This document shows positions 10,817-23,350 of a DNA stretch of 64,000 nucleotides, piece by piece. The first letter of the stretch is position 1; every line of letters begins with the position of its first letter. The position numbers and the translations under genes were made by a program. The DNA comes from Apium graveolens (Eukaryota > Streptophyta > Magnoliopsida > Apiales > Apiaceae). Under the pieces are notes generated by a model. That model was not told where the DNA came from. It saw only the letters and a list, made by a program, of their open reading frames with translations, and did not search any database. Location of the stretch: NCBI RefSeq assembly GCF_009905375.1, contig NC_133650.1, forward strand, positions 149,203,346 to 149,267,345, read 5' to 3'.

Positions 10817-11347
10817 TCAGTAAGCACACTGAAATGTTGGAATTTGTATATTTGTGAGCTGTCCATGATCTTTCCTGGATCGTCTCTTCCACAGACTAAC
10901 GGGTTCGCCGTCAGATGGTTGCGGTGGAAGCCTCCTGATCACCGGCAAGGGAGGATCTAGTTCAGCCAAGTTGAGTACAGGAACAACAGCACCACATTTA
11001 TTGTCATGACCGTTATTACTACTAGTCGTAAACCTTGAGGATAAATGCCTTCTTCTTTGATCAACCCTTATTTGCACACATTTATTGTTCCCCGAAAATA
11101 TTTTATGGTGGTGTTTGACGGTGGTAGATGATGGTGTTAGGTGGTGGTTATGATGGTGACGTTTGACTTGGCCCATGCAGCTGACTTTTGGGGAAGAAGG
11201 GTCATTTTCCTTGGGACAGATACTTTTAGGGTGGGGTGCTCTACTTTCTTTTAAAGAAAGTCTGCATAATGTTGGGAGGTAAATTTTGTTTGTAGATAGA
11301 GTTGCATTAAGCTTTCCATTCCTCTGATTGTATATTTCAGTTCTCAT
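10817..11347 (-). CDS. Plant-specific protein of unknown function, possibly syringolide-induced 14-1-1-like
   Basis: 176 codons with no break and no retroelement motif, so this is the one likely host gene. Seen in the protein: PSSPKVSCMGQVKRHHH (about residues 51-67), a His-rich run, a basic middle (RVDQRRRHLSSRF), then LNLAELDPPLPVIRRLPP and SLWKRRSRKDHG near the C-terminus. The PSSPKVSCMGQVK box, the DPPLPV box and the SLWKRR box in this order recall small plant-specific proteins annotated as syringolide-induced 14-1-1-like; this is from memory and unverified. No signal peptide or membrane span; basic clusters would suit the nucleus. A single exon is assumed. The ATG at 11347 follows an in-frame stop upstream. 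Confidence 0.65.
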   Translation of the reverse strand: MRTEIYNQRNGKLNATLSTNKIYLPTLCRLSLKESRAPHPKSICPKENDPSSPKVSCMGQVKRHHHNHHLTPSSTTVKHHHKIFSGNNKCVQIRVDQRRRHLSSRFTTSSNNGHDNKCGAVVPVLNLAELDPPLPVIRRLPPQPSDGEPVSLWKRRSRKDHGQLTNIQIPTFQCAY

Positions 11348-11596
11348 ATCTAGCTTTGCGAATATATCTCAATCTTTTCTGATATTATATGAACAAAGCA
11401 AGCGGAAGCGGGATATATCGAGTAGGTATTGTTTCCGTCTAACGTCTGCTGTACTTGTTCCACTGATAGTGCATAAAGATAGATGTGTACATATGTTTTT
11501 CAGGAGAGAGATGATGGTGATGGAAGAAAAAGGAGGGGATGTTGAGCTTTTAATAATAGATTTATTGAACATCAATGGTTACAAAGCTTGGAGTGG

Positions 11597-11626
11597 GAGA
11601 GAGAGAGAGTTTGTATATATATACAC
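11597..11626 (-). promoter_or_regulatory. Candidate core promoter of the host gene
   Basis: On minus: GTGTATATATATACAAA (about 11610-11626) followed at once by a CTCTCTCTCTCTC pyrimidine patch (11597-11609). A TATA box plus Y patch is a common plant core promoter. It implies a 5' UTR of about 230 bp, which contains a short upstream ORF (11575-11369). Confidence 0.5.
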
Positions 11627-11630
11627 TTGA

Positions 11631-13412
11631 TTAATTGAATAAGGCTTAGGCAAGGTAGGAGAGAATGATTGTGTCAATACAATTTTGTTTCGGTGTTGAG
11701 TTAATTAAAAGTAATAAATAAATAAATACACATATTTTGCAGGAATGTAATTGAATATTGGTTGCCAATGCAGGAGTATGGGTCTTGTGTTAATATAATA
11801 TTGGCCTTCTCTTCGTGAGTCAAAGACTAATCTTTCCCATGATATTCTAGATATAGATGCGATATACTGTTGTTCATGCCGTGATCTATGGCTCATGTAC
11901 AATAATTTTCGAGAAGATAACACAAAACTATTCAATATATTGGTTGAACATTGCTCTCATGAAACAGACTGACTGCTGATCTGTTTTGGAGTGTGATTAT
12001 GCAAATCGTATTTTATAATTGAAACGTGTTTTGTACCGCTGCTTCAAAATTTGAATCTTAAAATCTAGAAATTAGGAATAATGTCCTAGAAAATAAATTC
12101 CTGGAAATTGTTTTATGACAATTACACATGTTTTGCATTTTTAGTCACAATTTACACACACTCTAGCTACTCCCAGACAGAATTGGTTCACTACAAATAT
12201 TCCTTGATTTATAATTCACAAATTTTCAAATATTTGATTTACGCCGGTACGCGTATCATAATTAATCTAGAGTGTGACTTTATGATTTAGACTAGAATGT
12301 GATTTTTGGGTTTGTATTTCAAGGTCAGAAGATCAAATTCATTAGAAGACACGAAAATAAGTGGGCTGCTATATTTAATGGACACCGGTATTCTAAAATT
12401 TTTTCGAATTAGTTGAGATGCACAATAGATGGTACGAATATGGGATTAATAAAAGAAAAGTATTGATTTACGTTTATTTTTATTCTGTAAAAAATGGTGC
12501 ATTAGCAATACATATGAGGTATAATAATTTTTAAAAAAAAATAATTAGTGCCAAATAAGAAGTTTTTATTCGGCCGCAATAACTCTTACATCCTATAAAA
12601 AATATTAAGCTCTTATTACTTATAATTATCAAGTATAATTAAGTAGGAATATAATCAAATTTTTGAGAATAGAAATGAAGAAATTGACGGTAAAAAAACA
12701 ACTACTTATTCAAAATAATGGTGACACGCCATAGCTGGTTGTATATCCGCCACCGACTGTCACTCTGTCATTGTCGACCGGCTTCGGACTTGATTTTATC
12801 TTAAGTAAACATAGCACTTGTAATCTTATTTCTTTACACCACCTATTAGTATAGATATGCGCTTTTCATATCACAACATCGTCATCGTCTTCAAGTTCGG
12901 GCAGCAAGTATAATTAGGTGTGTCCCCTGTTTTTACCGATTTCAGTAGGTTAAATGCTAAGAACTAGTTAGATCAATTTGTGCAATGTAACTAAAATAGT
13001 AACAACAATAATGTAAACGACACAAAAAATTGGTGACACGAAAAACTCGTGAACGGAAAAAATTCGCGGGTGAGATTTTAAACCCAACCTAAATGTGATC
13101 CACTAGTTGTTTAATGATGATTACAAAAAGTTTGATATATTACATTGTCTCGATCTTAATGCTATCATTGTGTTTACAAGTTTGTGTGAGGGTAATGTAT
13201 TAGGGTTTATTGCGAGATGATCTTCCTGGATCAAATGGAAAGCTTATGTGTGTGTTAGTGTATTTTGTTGCAGTGTGTTTGTATGCCTCTCCTCCCCTTT
13301 TTTTTCCTCAGCCCTCGTGTGTATATATTCTCCTCCTTTGTCAACAAATTCTTCTCCCTTATCCTCTTGATTGTTCCATCTTTTTCTTAAACTTTTCTCA
13401 TTTTTCTCCTCC
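11631..13412. other. Intergenic, no gene seen
   Basis: AT-rich with scattered short ORFs. Nothing I can tie to a gene, RNA or known repeat. The left LTR of Tat-2 could begin in its right part but I could not find its edge. Confidence 0.5.
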
Positions 13413-13488
13413 TTTGAATCATGGTCGCAGCTTATGATATGAAGCTTAACTTTGAATCATGGTCGCAGCTTATGATATGAAACTTAAC
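13413..13488 (+). repeat. 38-bp tandem duplication
   Basis: TTTGAATCATGGTCGCAGCT... occurs at 13413 and 13451, with one G/A difference near the end of the unit (GAAGCTTAAC against GAAACTTAAC). Confidence 0.85.
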
Positions 13489-13674
13489 TGATATTCCTAT
13501 AAACATGGCTCATGGCTGACCAAGTCCTTGATTCTGTTCGTTGGCTCTCATGTTCGATGCGGTCCAAGACGCCTCATCACTCTTCTCATCTCGAGTTGTC
13601 CCTTACATTCCATGTCATCCACTCCTTGATCAAATCCCGTCATGACTGAAAATCCGGATATAACAATAGCCCCG

Positions 13675-13709
13675 GATTTTGTTAATTAAATAATTTAATT
13701 AACAAAATC
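13675..13709. repeat. Near-perfect palindrome with TTAATTAA core
   Basis: GATTTTGTTAATTAAA (13675-13690) pairs without mismatch with TTTAATTAACAAAATC (13694-13709), 3-nt loop TAA. Compare the hairpin at 8926-8963 near the same end of Tat-1. Confidence 0.8.
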
Positions 13710-13981
13710 TCCAACTATATCAATAATCGGTTATGTAGATATATGTGATGTAGCACGCGTAAATGGATCATTCAACTTCCCTTGATAAGTGTGTGAACAA
13801 CTTTATGATATACATGCATTGGCTGTTCATTTATAAAGAATCCCTTCCCAAGACTTATCAATAACTCCTTTTTTTGCCTATATACACTCATCCCCCAATT
13901 TAGCGTCTTGTACTTTATTCTCTCCTTAATCCACACCGTCAACAAAGCCGTCCTTTCACATTCTTCTTCTGAACTCTTCCG

Positions 13982-16133
13982 ATGGCAAAGAAAAATGTCA
14001 AGAGTTCTAACTCTCGCAGTTCTGCTCCTATTGGCATTCAGGCGGAAATTACCGATTAGGTTGCCACAGGTCTGCTTGATTCCAAAGACAACCTCCGAAG
14101 CTTTATGAAACCTGAAAAGTTTGAGGAGGCAAAGATGTTGTTTCACTCTAACGTCGTTGTCGTTGCTCCTAACCCCTCTGTTCACGCTGATTACTATAAA
14201 ATAGGATGGGTATGCTTTTACTACTATCCTTTTGATGTTGGTCTTACGTTTCCTTTTTTCAAGTTTATGCCCAAGGTTTTGAAATCCCTTAATGTGTCAC
14301 CAGGGCAACTGATGCCCTTTGCATGGAGAACCCTGGCTTGTTTAGACGCTATTGATGCAAAGCATCATCTATGAATGAATGTTGAGGTTGTGAAATATTG
14401 ATATTGCTTAAAGAAGTTTAACGGTTGTAGAGTTGGATTTAGCAATAAGAACACTGATGATCCATTGATATTGAACAATGACAATGTTAATGATCGTAAC
14501 CGGAGAAATGATTACTTTTCTGTCGAGAAGAAATCACTTGGTGATGATGCTGATTACCTGTTGGATCGTTGGAACAACTTAGGTGTCTCAACTATTTTTT
14601 TTGTTCAATTTTTGTTGGTATTACTTCTACTTTTCTAGATTTTTCGTCGTTTGCTATTGCATGTCAATTACCCAATATACACCCAATCTGTCAAATAGGC
14701 AACTCTCTTAACAAGATCTGAGTATTAACTCCACACAAATGTTAATCACATTGATTGTTGATCTCTTGTTATCTTTCTGACTTTGCATGTCTATTTCCAT
14801 ATAATTAAATTTGTTACCTTTTTTATGTGCTTTGAATAGATCTGGGGTTTGAACCCGACCAAAACGTCACTTCATCCAAAGTTATTGTAGAAAAAATTTG
14901 TGCCTTTTTCTTCCGGTGAAAGAATCTGGCCTAATTGTCTTGGTCGTACCATTCGCAATATTGGAACTGTCGATGTGGATGAATTTTTTGCAAAGATGAA
15001 AAAGAACCCTGCCAATCGTGACGAAAGTGCTTCTGGAAAGGCTATCATGAGGACTGCTACTAGTCGTACGAGGAGCAAACAAGCTGTTACCCCTATCGCG
15101 AGATCTTCTCAGTCTGTCCAAAGTCTTTCGTCGGAATCAGGAGATAGTCCAAAAAGTATCAAAGGAGTTGAGATGAGTTCTGGTCGCCTCTATGCAAAAG
15201 GTATACGTCAATTTTCATTATTGTTGGCGTATTTCTTTTTTGCATTTTGCTTTTCAACCTTTATTTTAACTTGGATTGAACCTTTCTTCCTCATTGTAGA
15301 GTTTAAGCCACCTGCCATTAAGCCTTTGTTTGTTTTGAGTCGTGATTTGTTTAAGAGGGCTCGTGATGAAAAATCAACCGAGACTGAGTCTTCCAAAGCC
15401 CTTTTGATGTTTAGCCCTGTCAGTACCCCTATTACGAAGAAATTACGAGTCGACCCTTCAGCTATCAAGTCAGAATCATTTGTTCCCTTGGTTATTCAAA
15501 ATTACGATGTTACTGCCGACCCTTCCACTTTTGCTCATATGCTGAATGATATGTTACTCCCCCAATCCATGAAAGCTCTTTTTGTAAAGTATGTCAATGC
15601 TATCATGAGTGATACTGCTGGTTATTCTTTCCATGTAAGTCTTGTCATAAATTTGCACATATAGTCTTTTTTCTTTTCTTTCCTAATTACAATTCATTCA
15701 ACAAACTCTTCAAAGCATCATGGTGGCTCGTGAAGTGTATAATCACGACATGAAAAAGCTCAAAGAGTTGGAGGATGATCAGAAGTGTGCCCCTAAGATT
15801 CAAGCTGCAGAGGAGTTGGATTTTAACAATCTCAAAGCAATTAAAGATATCCAGAATGAGTTGGAAGAATTTTCTTCTAAAGTTCAGGCACTGGAGAAGG
15901 ATATGCGCGACGAAGCGGAGAAAGCTGTTCATCAACAGATTATGCGGAATCGAGTTGACATGATGCTCGAATATGACATTGGTGAATGGAACTCATGGGA
16001 TGTACTCGAAACTGTAAAGGTTTACAATGAAGAATTTCCCGATGATGCTTTTTCCCTTGATGAGTTCAAGAATCCTAGTGACGTTGATACTAAGATGAAG
16101 TCGCCTAAAGATGATGATCCTGATGATGCATAA
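13982..16133 (+). pseudogene. Tat-2 antisense ORF with introns (putative gypsy-type transposon protein)
   Basis: The ATG at 13982 starts a frame with one TAG (about 14057) that runs to 14374. It contains the paired boxes PFDVGLTFPFFKFMPKVLK and VSPGQLMPFAWRTL, the same domain as in the Tat-1 antisense ORF. Inferred GT-AG introns: 14583-14839, 15201-15299 (joins AK to EFKPPAIKPLF in frame) and one starting at GTAAGT 15635. The last exon (15720-16133) is a Lys/Glu-rich coiled coil ending in an acidic DDDPDDA tail. A TATA-like CTATATACA is at 13878-13886 with a pyrimidine-rich leader. Broken by a stop after residue 25 and another at 14372. Function unknown. Confidence 0.72.
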
Positions 16134-17193
16134 TCAGTTATCTCTTGCTTGATCATGAATTTGTTTCTCTTTGCTAATAACTTATTTTGTTTTGGTACTC
16201 TTGTTGATCTCGTTATGCTCAATCCTTGTTTTGCATTTATGCGGGGGATTTATGGTTTTATTTTGTTGGATTTTGGACCCTAACATTTGACGTATCTTTA
16301 TGTATGTCAATTATAAATTTAATTTATGTTGTTATCTTATCATTTGTTTTTACTTGTGTGTTCTAAGTGTACCTTTAATTTGCTCCTTTTTATAGTAGTT
16401 GTCTTCTTTACGAGGTGTCGCATACGTGACTTAGCAATTTGTAAAAAGATTTTAGACGTTAGCTAGTTGTATAATTTGTAAAGCCAAATCCTTCTATATG
16501 TTGTCACTAAAAATATAAACATTATAATGAATTACTTGTCATAACGAAGTAATCACTTACGTTACTTTGTAAGACAAGCTTTTATCCCGTCGTCATTATG
16601 TATCTTAACGATTTAATTCTTTATTTCAAATCTAATTGTAATTGTCAATTTGTTTTATTTGATACATCAATACACGTTGGTACATGCACTCGTAGAGTGG
16701 TTAAGAGGCCTTTATCCCTCTTGAAACTAACCAAATATATTACTAAATTTGTTAGTATAACGTGAACGTGTATAAATGTTATTCATCTTTGTAGTAATTT
16801 CAATAATATATGCATATCGACTATAACTGTTGCTTGCTTATAGCAATTTTATTCGAAGCAACACAATTGTAGTTGGGGGATCAGCCCTTGTGTTCATAGT
16901 TGGCACGTTTTCTTTGTCGTGTATTAATATACATAATTACTATAAAAACAACTATAGTAAAGTAGACTTATGTAAACACAAGTAAATCTAGAAGACAAGC
17001 ATAATAAGTAGAAATGATTTGCATAATCACGTAACTTGTGATGCAAAACATAAGGAATAAAAAACATGAGATCAAGTTTCTTCAAGTAAAACGTCATACC
17101 AATATAAGCAAAATTCGATAATCAACTATGTCCTAGCGACTTATTTATCCAAAAATTCCTAAAAACTGAATTTAAAAGATAAGTTAGAAAACT
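16134..17193. other. Tat-2 spacer between integrase end and antisense ORF
   Basis: AT-rich, no gene seen. It would hold the 3' ends of both the pol and the antisense transcripts. Confidence 0.5.
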
Positions 17194-18519
17194 TTACATG
17201 TGATAAAGCTTTAAGTGTAAAGCGTTCCAGCTTCTTGGTACTTGAATGCCGTCCAAACTCGATAACCGATAAGCCTCACATCCAACAACTGCATCAATAA
17301 AGTAAGGTCCTTCCCAGGTGTCGGCAAACTTTCCTGTTGTCACATCCAAAGTGTTTTGGAATGTCTTCCTCAATACCAAGTCGCCAACACGGAAGGCTCT
17401 TACATGGACATGTTTGTTATGTGTGTTGGCAACCCTCTGTTGGTAAGATGCCAAACAAATTTTTTCCATCTCTCGAAGCTCGTCCACTGTATCTACGACA
17501 TGTGCCAATTCTTTAACGTTCATATCAGTTTTCAACAATCCATACCTGGCAGTGGGCATCATGATCTCTGTTGGTAAGACAGTTTCAGTCCCATATACTA
17601 AGCTGTAAGGTGTCTGTCTAGTTGACGTCTTAGGAGTAGTCATGTGTGACCACAATACCCAAGGCAATTCCTTTGCCCATTTTCCCTTGCATGAAGTCAT
17701 TCTTCTCTTGAGGTTGTTGATTAAAATCTTATTGCTTGATTCAACCTGTCTATTGGCTTGAGGGTATCTTGGTATCGACTTGATCAAGTTTATGTTCCAC
17801 TGTTTGTACAATGCTTCCGTCTTGTCGTTTAAAAACTGCGATCCGTTATCACATATGATTTCAGATGGTACACCAAACTTTAATAGAATATTCCTTTTTA
17901 TGAATGATATGACCTCTTTCAACGTGACTTGTTTGAACTCTTCTGCTTCGATCCATTTTGAAAAATAATCTGTCATGGCCAGCATGAACACTTTCTGTCT
18001 TGGTGCCGGTGACATCTTCCCCACGATGTCCATCCCCCATTTCATAAAAGGCCAAGAGGGAATAGACATGTTGAGACACTCAGATGGTTGATGTATGATG
18101 GGTGCATGTCTCTGGAAGGCGTCACATTTCTTCGTGTAATCTAGTGTATCTTATCTTAATGTTGGCCAGTAATAGCCCAAGTGTAATATCTTCAACGAAA
18201 GATTTCTTCCGTTAGTATGATTCCCACACTCTCCTTCATGTGCATCCCTCAAAACCATGTCAGCCTCATGTTTCTTCAAGCACCTTTGGAGTAATCCTGT
18301 AGAGGACTTCTTGAAAAGCTCATCATCCACAACCGTAAACCTCGACGCCTTCATCCTAAGGGTTCTTGCTTCATTGTTATCGTTGGGCTTAATTCTAAGT
18401 TGTAAGTAGTCTTTGTATGTTTGAATCCATCTATCCATGACCTCACTTACGTTGTTGTCATGTTGATCGAGGGCTAATACTTCCATGTCGTGAACCAGCC
18501 TCTCAACAGCAGGTTTCAT
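17194..18519 (-). pseudogene. pol: Tat-2 integrase
   Basis: On minus, an HHCC finger region (HEGECGNHTNG, about 18215; its Cys pair reads CDAFQRH so one Cys is lost) is followed by a stop near 18151 and then a 291-codon open block with the catalytic core: D in WGMDIVGKM, D in IICDNGSQF and E in PQANRQVESSNK, where the usual Gly is Arg. The tail has KFADTWEGPYFID and ends NALHLKLYHM at 17194. This is the best preserved piece of Tat-2. No chromodomain. Confidence 0.87.
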
Positions 18520-18542
18520 GATATGAATAACTAGAATGTTGC

Positions 18543-19495
18543 TTAAGTTGAGGCCTTTAAAAATAGCCCCATACCAGCTAGTGCATATTCTTGAACATTG
18601 TTCTTCTTAGGCACTTGTTGTATATTGAATGTGTCAAAGTAGCTCGTCAATCTTTTGGTGGCGTCTAAGTACGAAATCATCTTGGGGTCCTTTGTTTCAT
18701 AAGAACCATTAACATGATTGACAATCAATAATGAATCACAGTTTACATCAATGTTTTTGACCTTCATGTCCTTGACCGCCCGCCTTCAAGTGAACTCTTG
18801 GACTGACTGGTTGTTACGCCGACCACCAGGTCGTGAGGTATACTCGGCCTCATTATTAGTTTCTTCAAAATCAAATCATATTGAATATGATAGTATATCC
18901 CCCTATGGTGATTTGAGTACAAGCCCCAATCCTGTTCCATTCATATTTGATGCTTCATCCGTGTATAATGTCCATGGCTTATCATCTGCCCTTGTAATGA
19001 CTTGTCGAAACTTGTCCTCAGCCACCGTCATTTGGCTCGGACTGAAATCAGCCATAAAGTCAGCTAAGGATTGTGATTTTCTAGCCGTCCTAGTGTCATA
19101 CGTGATGTCATAAGTGCTTAGACGTATGGCCCATTTCGCCATTCTTCCCGTCAAGTCTGGTTTGCTCAAAACATTCCTCAAAGGAAATTTGTCATAACAT
19201 GTATTTTTTGTGATTCAAAATAATGCCTCAGTTTAGCTGAAGTCATGGCCAATGCAAGTACTAGTTTTTCAAGAGACGTGTACCTTATCTCCGCATCTAC
19301 CAAGCTTTTGCTGACGTAATAAGTGGGTGACTGGACGCCTTCACTTTCTTTGACGAGCAGTCCACTTACAGCATAATCTGTAACAGATAAGTAAACATAA
19401 ATGTCCTCTGCTTTAAGAGGCTTAGACAAGAGTGAAAGGGTAGTGAGATAATTCTTCAAGTCGTTAAGTGCAGCTTCATATTTTTCTGACCACAC
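18543..19495 (-). pseudogene. pol: Tat-2 RNase H domains
   Basis: On minus: the RT-linked RNase H (19495-19178: SEKYEAALNDLKNYLTT, SPTYYVSKSLVDAEIRYTSLE, LRHYFES), then the second RNase H (about 19000-18543: PWTLYTDEASNMNGTGLGLV, later SYFDTFNIQQVPKKNNVQEYALAG). In the latter the catalytic D after the first strand is kept but frameshifts near 18890-18780 remove the middle. This matches the Tat order RT-RH-RH-IN. Confidence 0.8.
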
Positions 19496-20147
19496 CCCTT
19501 ATTTTTTTCTCAAAACATAATAGAAGAGTTTACATCTGTCTGATGACCGTGAGATAAACATGTTCAAGGTTGCAACCCTTCCCGTCAATTTCTGGACATC
19601 TTTAATATTCGATGGACTTTTCAACTTGAAAATTTCCTTAATTTGTTATGGGCTAGCCTCAATGCTCCTCCTGGTCACCATGTGTCCAAGAAATTTTTCG
19701 GATGATACAACAAAATTGCATTTGGAGGGGTTGAGTTTCATGTTGTATGATCTCAATATGTCAAACACTTCTTATAAGTCATGAACGTGATTTTTTGCAT
19801 ATACTGATTTAACCACCATTTCATCGATGTAAACTTCCATTATTTGACCTATTTGATCTTTGAACATCTTATTGACGAGTCTCTGAAATGTTGCCACTAC
19901 ATTACGTAGTCCAAAAGGCATAGCTAATAGAAATATATCACCCTGCCTATAATAAATGTTGTATTCTCACAATCAGACGGCTCCATTTAGATTTGATTAA
20001 AGCCACTTGACGCATCCAAGAACGTTAGTAATTCAAGTCCAGTTGTTGAATCCATCATGATGTCGATGTGGGGTAATGGATAGGGGTCCTTGGGGCAAGC
20101 TTTGTTCAAGTCCGTGTAGTCAACACAAACTCTCCATTTTCCGTTCT
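19496..20147 (-). pseudogene. pol: Tat-2 reverse transcriptase, right-hand piece
   Basis: Translating minus gives NGKWRVCVDYTDLNKACPKD, then LLTFLDASSGFNQI, with many stops and shifts toward the C-terminal side. The domain is cut at 20147 by Sol-G; its N-terminal part resumes at 23351. The YxDD region is not intact. Confidence 0.8.
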
Positions 20148-20336
20148 TGTGACGGCCTCAACCCCGGGGTCAGGAGTTGACGTCACCAACAACAATAATA
20201 ACAACGTAATATAATCCAAATCATTAATAATACATAACCATGACCCCTTTACCAAGACCTTTTCCAGGTTTAAGTATGATTTAGGTTACAACTATTACAA
20301 AACCGACTTACCACAAACCATCCTAATGTAGCTAAC

Positions 20337-20450
20337 CTAATACAGCAACTCATCAGACCATCCTTGGTCCAACACAACTACCTCAGAAGAGCCTGACACA
20401 GAAGGAACTGGAGCTCTACCCTGACTACCACAGAAGAATCTCCTATGCAT
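20337..20450 (-). CDS. Micro-ORF of 37 codons near the 3' end of Sol-G
   Basis: ATG at 20450, stop TAG at 20337-20339. The peptide begins with a basic patch (MHRRFFCGSQGR), then APVPSVSGSSEVVVLDQ and ends DELLY. It sits about 190 bp before the LTR end. The Tek-A LTR carries a micro-ORF of similar length, layout and position (42144-42266). It may be an upstream ORF in the element's leader. Expression is not shown; chance cannot be excluded. Confidence 0.35.
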   Translation of the reverse strand: MHRRFFCGSQGRAPVPSVSGSSEVVVLDQGWSDELLY

Positions 20451-22269
20451 CTGTAATACATATATAAAATATTCTGCAAGGGTGAGCAATTAATTGCTCA
20501 GCAGTATTATTATATGAATAACAAGTAAAATGATTTAAGTAAAGCAGTTATAGGAACAAAATTCATAACTTGATAGAAAACAAGTAAAACATGTGTAAAC
20601 TGGATATCAAAACTAGCATGCTTTTAACAAAACAAACGTAGTAGTGTGCTGTGTAAGTACCAGAGTCCAATTTTAGCATGCTATTCATATTTATAAAACT
20701 ACCGTATCAAGTACTTATACCCGTACGGGAATAACAAAGCCAAATCAGATACGTAGTGGATATGTGCAGACAACTGATCAGGCTATCAACACCGGACGAC
20801 TCCAACTGCCATCCCATTTACCTGTTCCGGAACTTAGAGACTAGCTAGGTCTCTGACCTGCTGGACTAATCGGTTATAATTTGCGTGTAACCGAATTAGC
20901 CTCTTACGCCACCTCAATAGGCCCCCTGGCCTCAATGTATCCCATATCTGATCGTTTTATCCAGTTTTCAAAACACCTGTACCTATCTCATTTCAAAACC
21001 ATTCGTTTTAACCGCACATGTAAAACCAGTTCACAATCATTTTTATCCAAGATAGGTACCTTTCGAAGTTACTTTTCCCCAAAACAGATTTAAAACAATG
21101 ATTTCTTAACTACAGGGGATACGTAACTTAAAACATTTCTGTTCCATTACGAGATTAAAATATTAGCTATTCATACGTATCGAACCATAAAAGAATGATC
21201 AGGGTACTTGCCTTGCAGAGCCTTACAACAATCACTGATTGATCTTGGATCGACTCGGACATTCGACTTTATTGCCTTACTATCAGACTATCCTGGATCC
21301 GACTTTGAAACCCAGGTTCTTCGCTTGGAACCTTGCTGAACTTGTCAATCGATTACTAGGTTATCTTTAGTCGTACGTCAAATCTCGGTTCTCCGACTAA
21401 AGCCTACAGGAGTCAAATTACCCTAAGTTAGATGACCAGCTATGCTTGACATATCCTCGCTAGGACTTCTACCCAAACCATAACAATTCTTGACTCGTAA
21501 ATATACGTATTATTGCAACTCACATAACAATTAAGGATCAATATATTCACAACTCGGTTCAATAACCTTTGTCAGAAAATACGTATATCCGATATTTGTA
21601 AAGTAGGGTTCTTCACTGATTATAAAAAGTTTTATCACAACACACCAATACATTTCGTAAAGTATTTATAATTATATATAATTATATATGTACATATATA
21701 TTCGACTAGTAATCCCGATAATCACAGGATATGTTCCCGTACTTTCGAATTTAATTTCCGAAAATTCGGCAACACATCCTCTGTTTATCGGCCAACCCGT
21801 CGAACAATTTAACGCCAAATCACAATCACAACCAATCAATCACACAATCCAAAATTCCACAAATTCCAACCGCTGACTTATATCAACTAATTATTATTCA
21901 TATTTTATATTTTTAACTCATAGAACTCAGAAATTATTCATCATTGCCCACCGTTGACTCACCGAAGTTCATCATCAACGGCGATACAATTTATTGGAGC
22001 CCGATATAGTACAAGTTCCTAAATAAATTATACCGATTACTATAATTTTTTCCGCAACGAAAATTTTTATTTCACGAATGTTATTCATTTATTTCCCTGC
22101 AGAAAATAAAATAAAAAATCAATTTACAATAACCAAGCCCAATTGCATAAACAGGCCCAACAGTAGAGGACCGAAAAATCCGGCCCAAACTGCAAGCCCA
22201 AAGAACCAACCCAACAGCAACACAGAAGACAGGGGAACAGGGAAGCACGCGGCCACGCGCTGCCTGAAC

Positions 22270-22400
22270 CAACACCACCAACACAACGCACACACAGCCA
22301 CGACACACACACACACATTCACAACGCACACACACAGACACTATACACACACAAGCAAATACATATCTATATATAGATATATACATACGAATAAGCAACA
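22270..22400. repeat. CA-rich microsatellite followed by a TATATAGATATATA run
   Basis: ACACAC tracts at about 22285-22360, then CATATCTATATATAGATATATACATA near 22363-22388 (partly palindromic). The long ORFs here on both strands are low-complexity artefacts. Confidence 0.75.
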
Positions 22401-23350
22401 GGACCACCAAGCTCACCGGAAAAAAAAAGCGGCGGCGAGACCGGAGCAACAGGAAAGCCGGAGAGAAACGCCGGAAAAAGAGAAGGGAAAGAATGAGAGA
22501 AAGAAATGGGAAAAGGAAGAGATACAAAGGGAGAGATTTTGAGAGATTAAACCGAGAGAGAAATGGAGAGATGTGAGAGTTCAGCCGAGAGAGAGACAAA
22601 GGAAAAGGGAATTGTTCCCTCAATTAACATGCTGAAGACACGTGTCCTATATTTAGGATACGTGTCGATTTCTTATTACCACAATTCGCGTTATACAGGG
22701 CCAGTTACATCTCAAAGTTACTATTTATGAAACGGGTTCGCCAGAAAACAAATTCAAAATTTAGCGAAATAACTTCAAAATTTTATACATATCCCGAACT
22801 TAATTAAAACGTAAGTTTCATAATTTTAAAATAATTTCTGAAATGCAGTTTATACCCGCTTTTAGAAATTAAACGAAACAACGCGCGGGTGAAATAAATC
22901 CCGAAAATTTCCAAAATAATTTTAAAATTCTCAGAATAATTCAAACTTAATAAAATACGAGTTTCGAGATTTTTGAAGAATTCCGGAATTAAATACAGAT
23001 TTTACAAATAAATGCAATTAGAAAATCATACAAGGCTAAATAATTGATGAAATATTGATTTCTAAATTTTATAAATTCCCAAAAATAAATTTTAATTATA
23101 AAACTATAAAAATAATTTTAGAGACAATCCAAATCTTTATGGAAATAAAATGCAATAAAATCACCTTTAACAGTGAAACAAAAATCATACAACCCACTAA
23201 TTAACCACGCAATTCAATCCTATATACTAGTAATCACATATGCATAATAACAAAGCAATAATCCGCTAACAGAACCCATATACATAGTTTATTTATTTAA
23301 CTATTTAATTATTACACTTTAAATTAATAGAAAATATACGAGTCGTTATA

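Larger units (their letters stand above)
20148..23350 (-). mobile_element. Sol-G: solo LTR of a Tekay-like Gypsy element
   Basis: A 3,203-bp block flanked by the perfect 5-bp duplication GTTCT (20143-20147 and 23351-23355). It splits the Tat-2 RT exactly between two adjoining conserved words, which fixes the edges. Read on minus it starts TATAACGACTCG (a mutated TG) and ends ACCCCGGGGTTGAGGCCGTCACA-like, similar in style to the Tek-A LTR end (GACGACCCGGATCCCCGACC). No pol domain inside: a solo LTR. It holds microsatellites at 22270-22400, a GA/CT-rich tract at 22480-22620 and a micro-ORF near its end. Confidence 0.83.

Noticed and set aside
13210..13437. 75-codon plus frame with hydrophobic, Cys-rich character
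   Set aside because: No recognisable family, pyrimidine-rich DNA explains the composition, and it overlaps the start of a tandem duplication.
13891..13901. TCCCCCAATTT as the Tat-2 polypurine tract on minus, fixing its 3' LTR
   Set aside because: Plausible, but it falls in the apparent leader of the antisense ORF and I could not find a matching LTR end to the left, so I left the LTR uncalled.
16855..16890. GTAGTTGGGGGATCAG considered as a polypurine tract of a plus-strand element
   Set aside because: No LTR start (TG) follows and the surrounding element, Tat-2, is on minus.
22078..22623. Overlapping frames of 154 and 180 codons on both strands
   Set aside because: They lie over CA and GA/CT low-complexity DNA inside solo LTR Sol-G.
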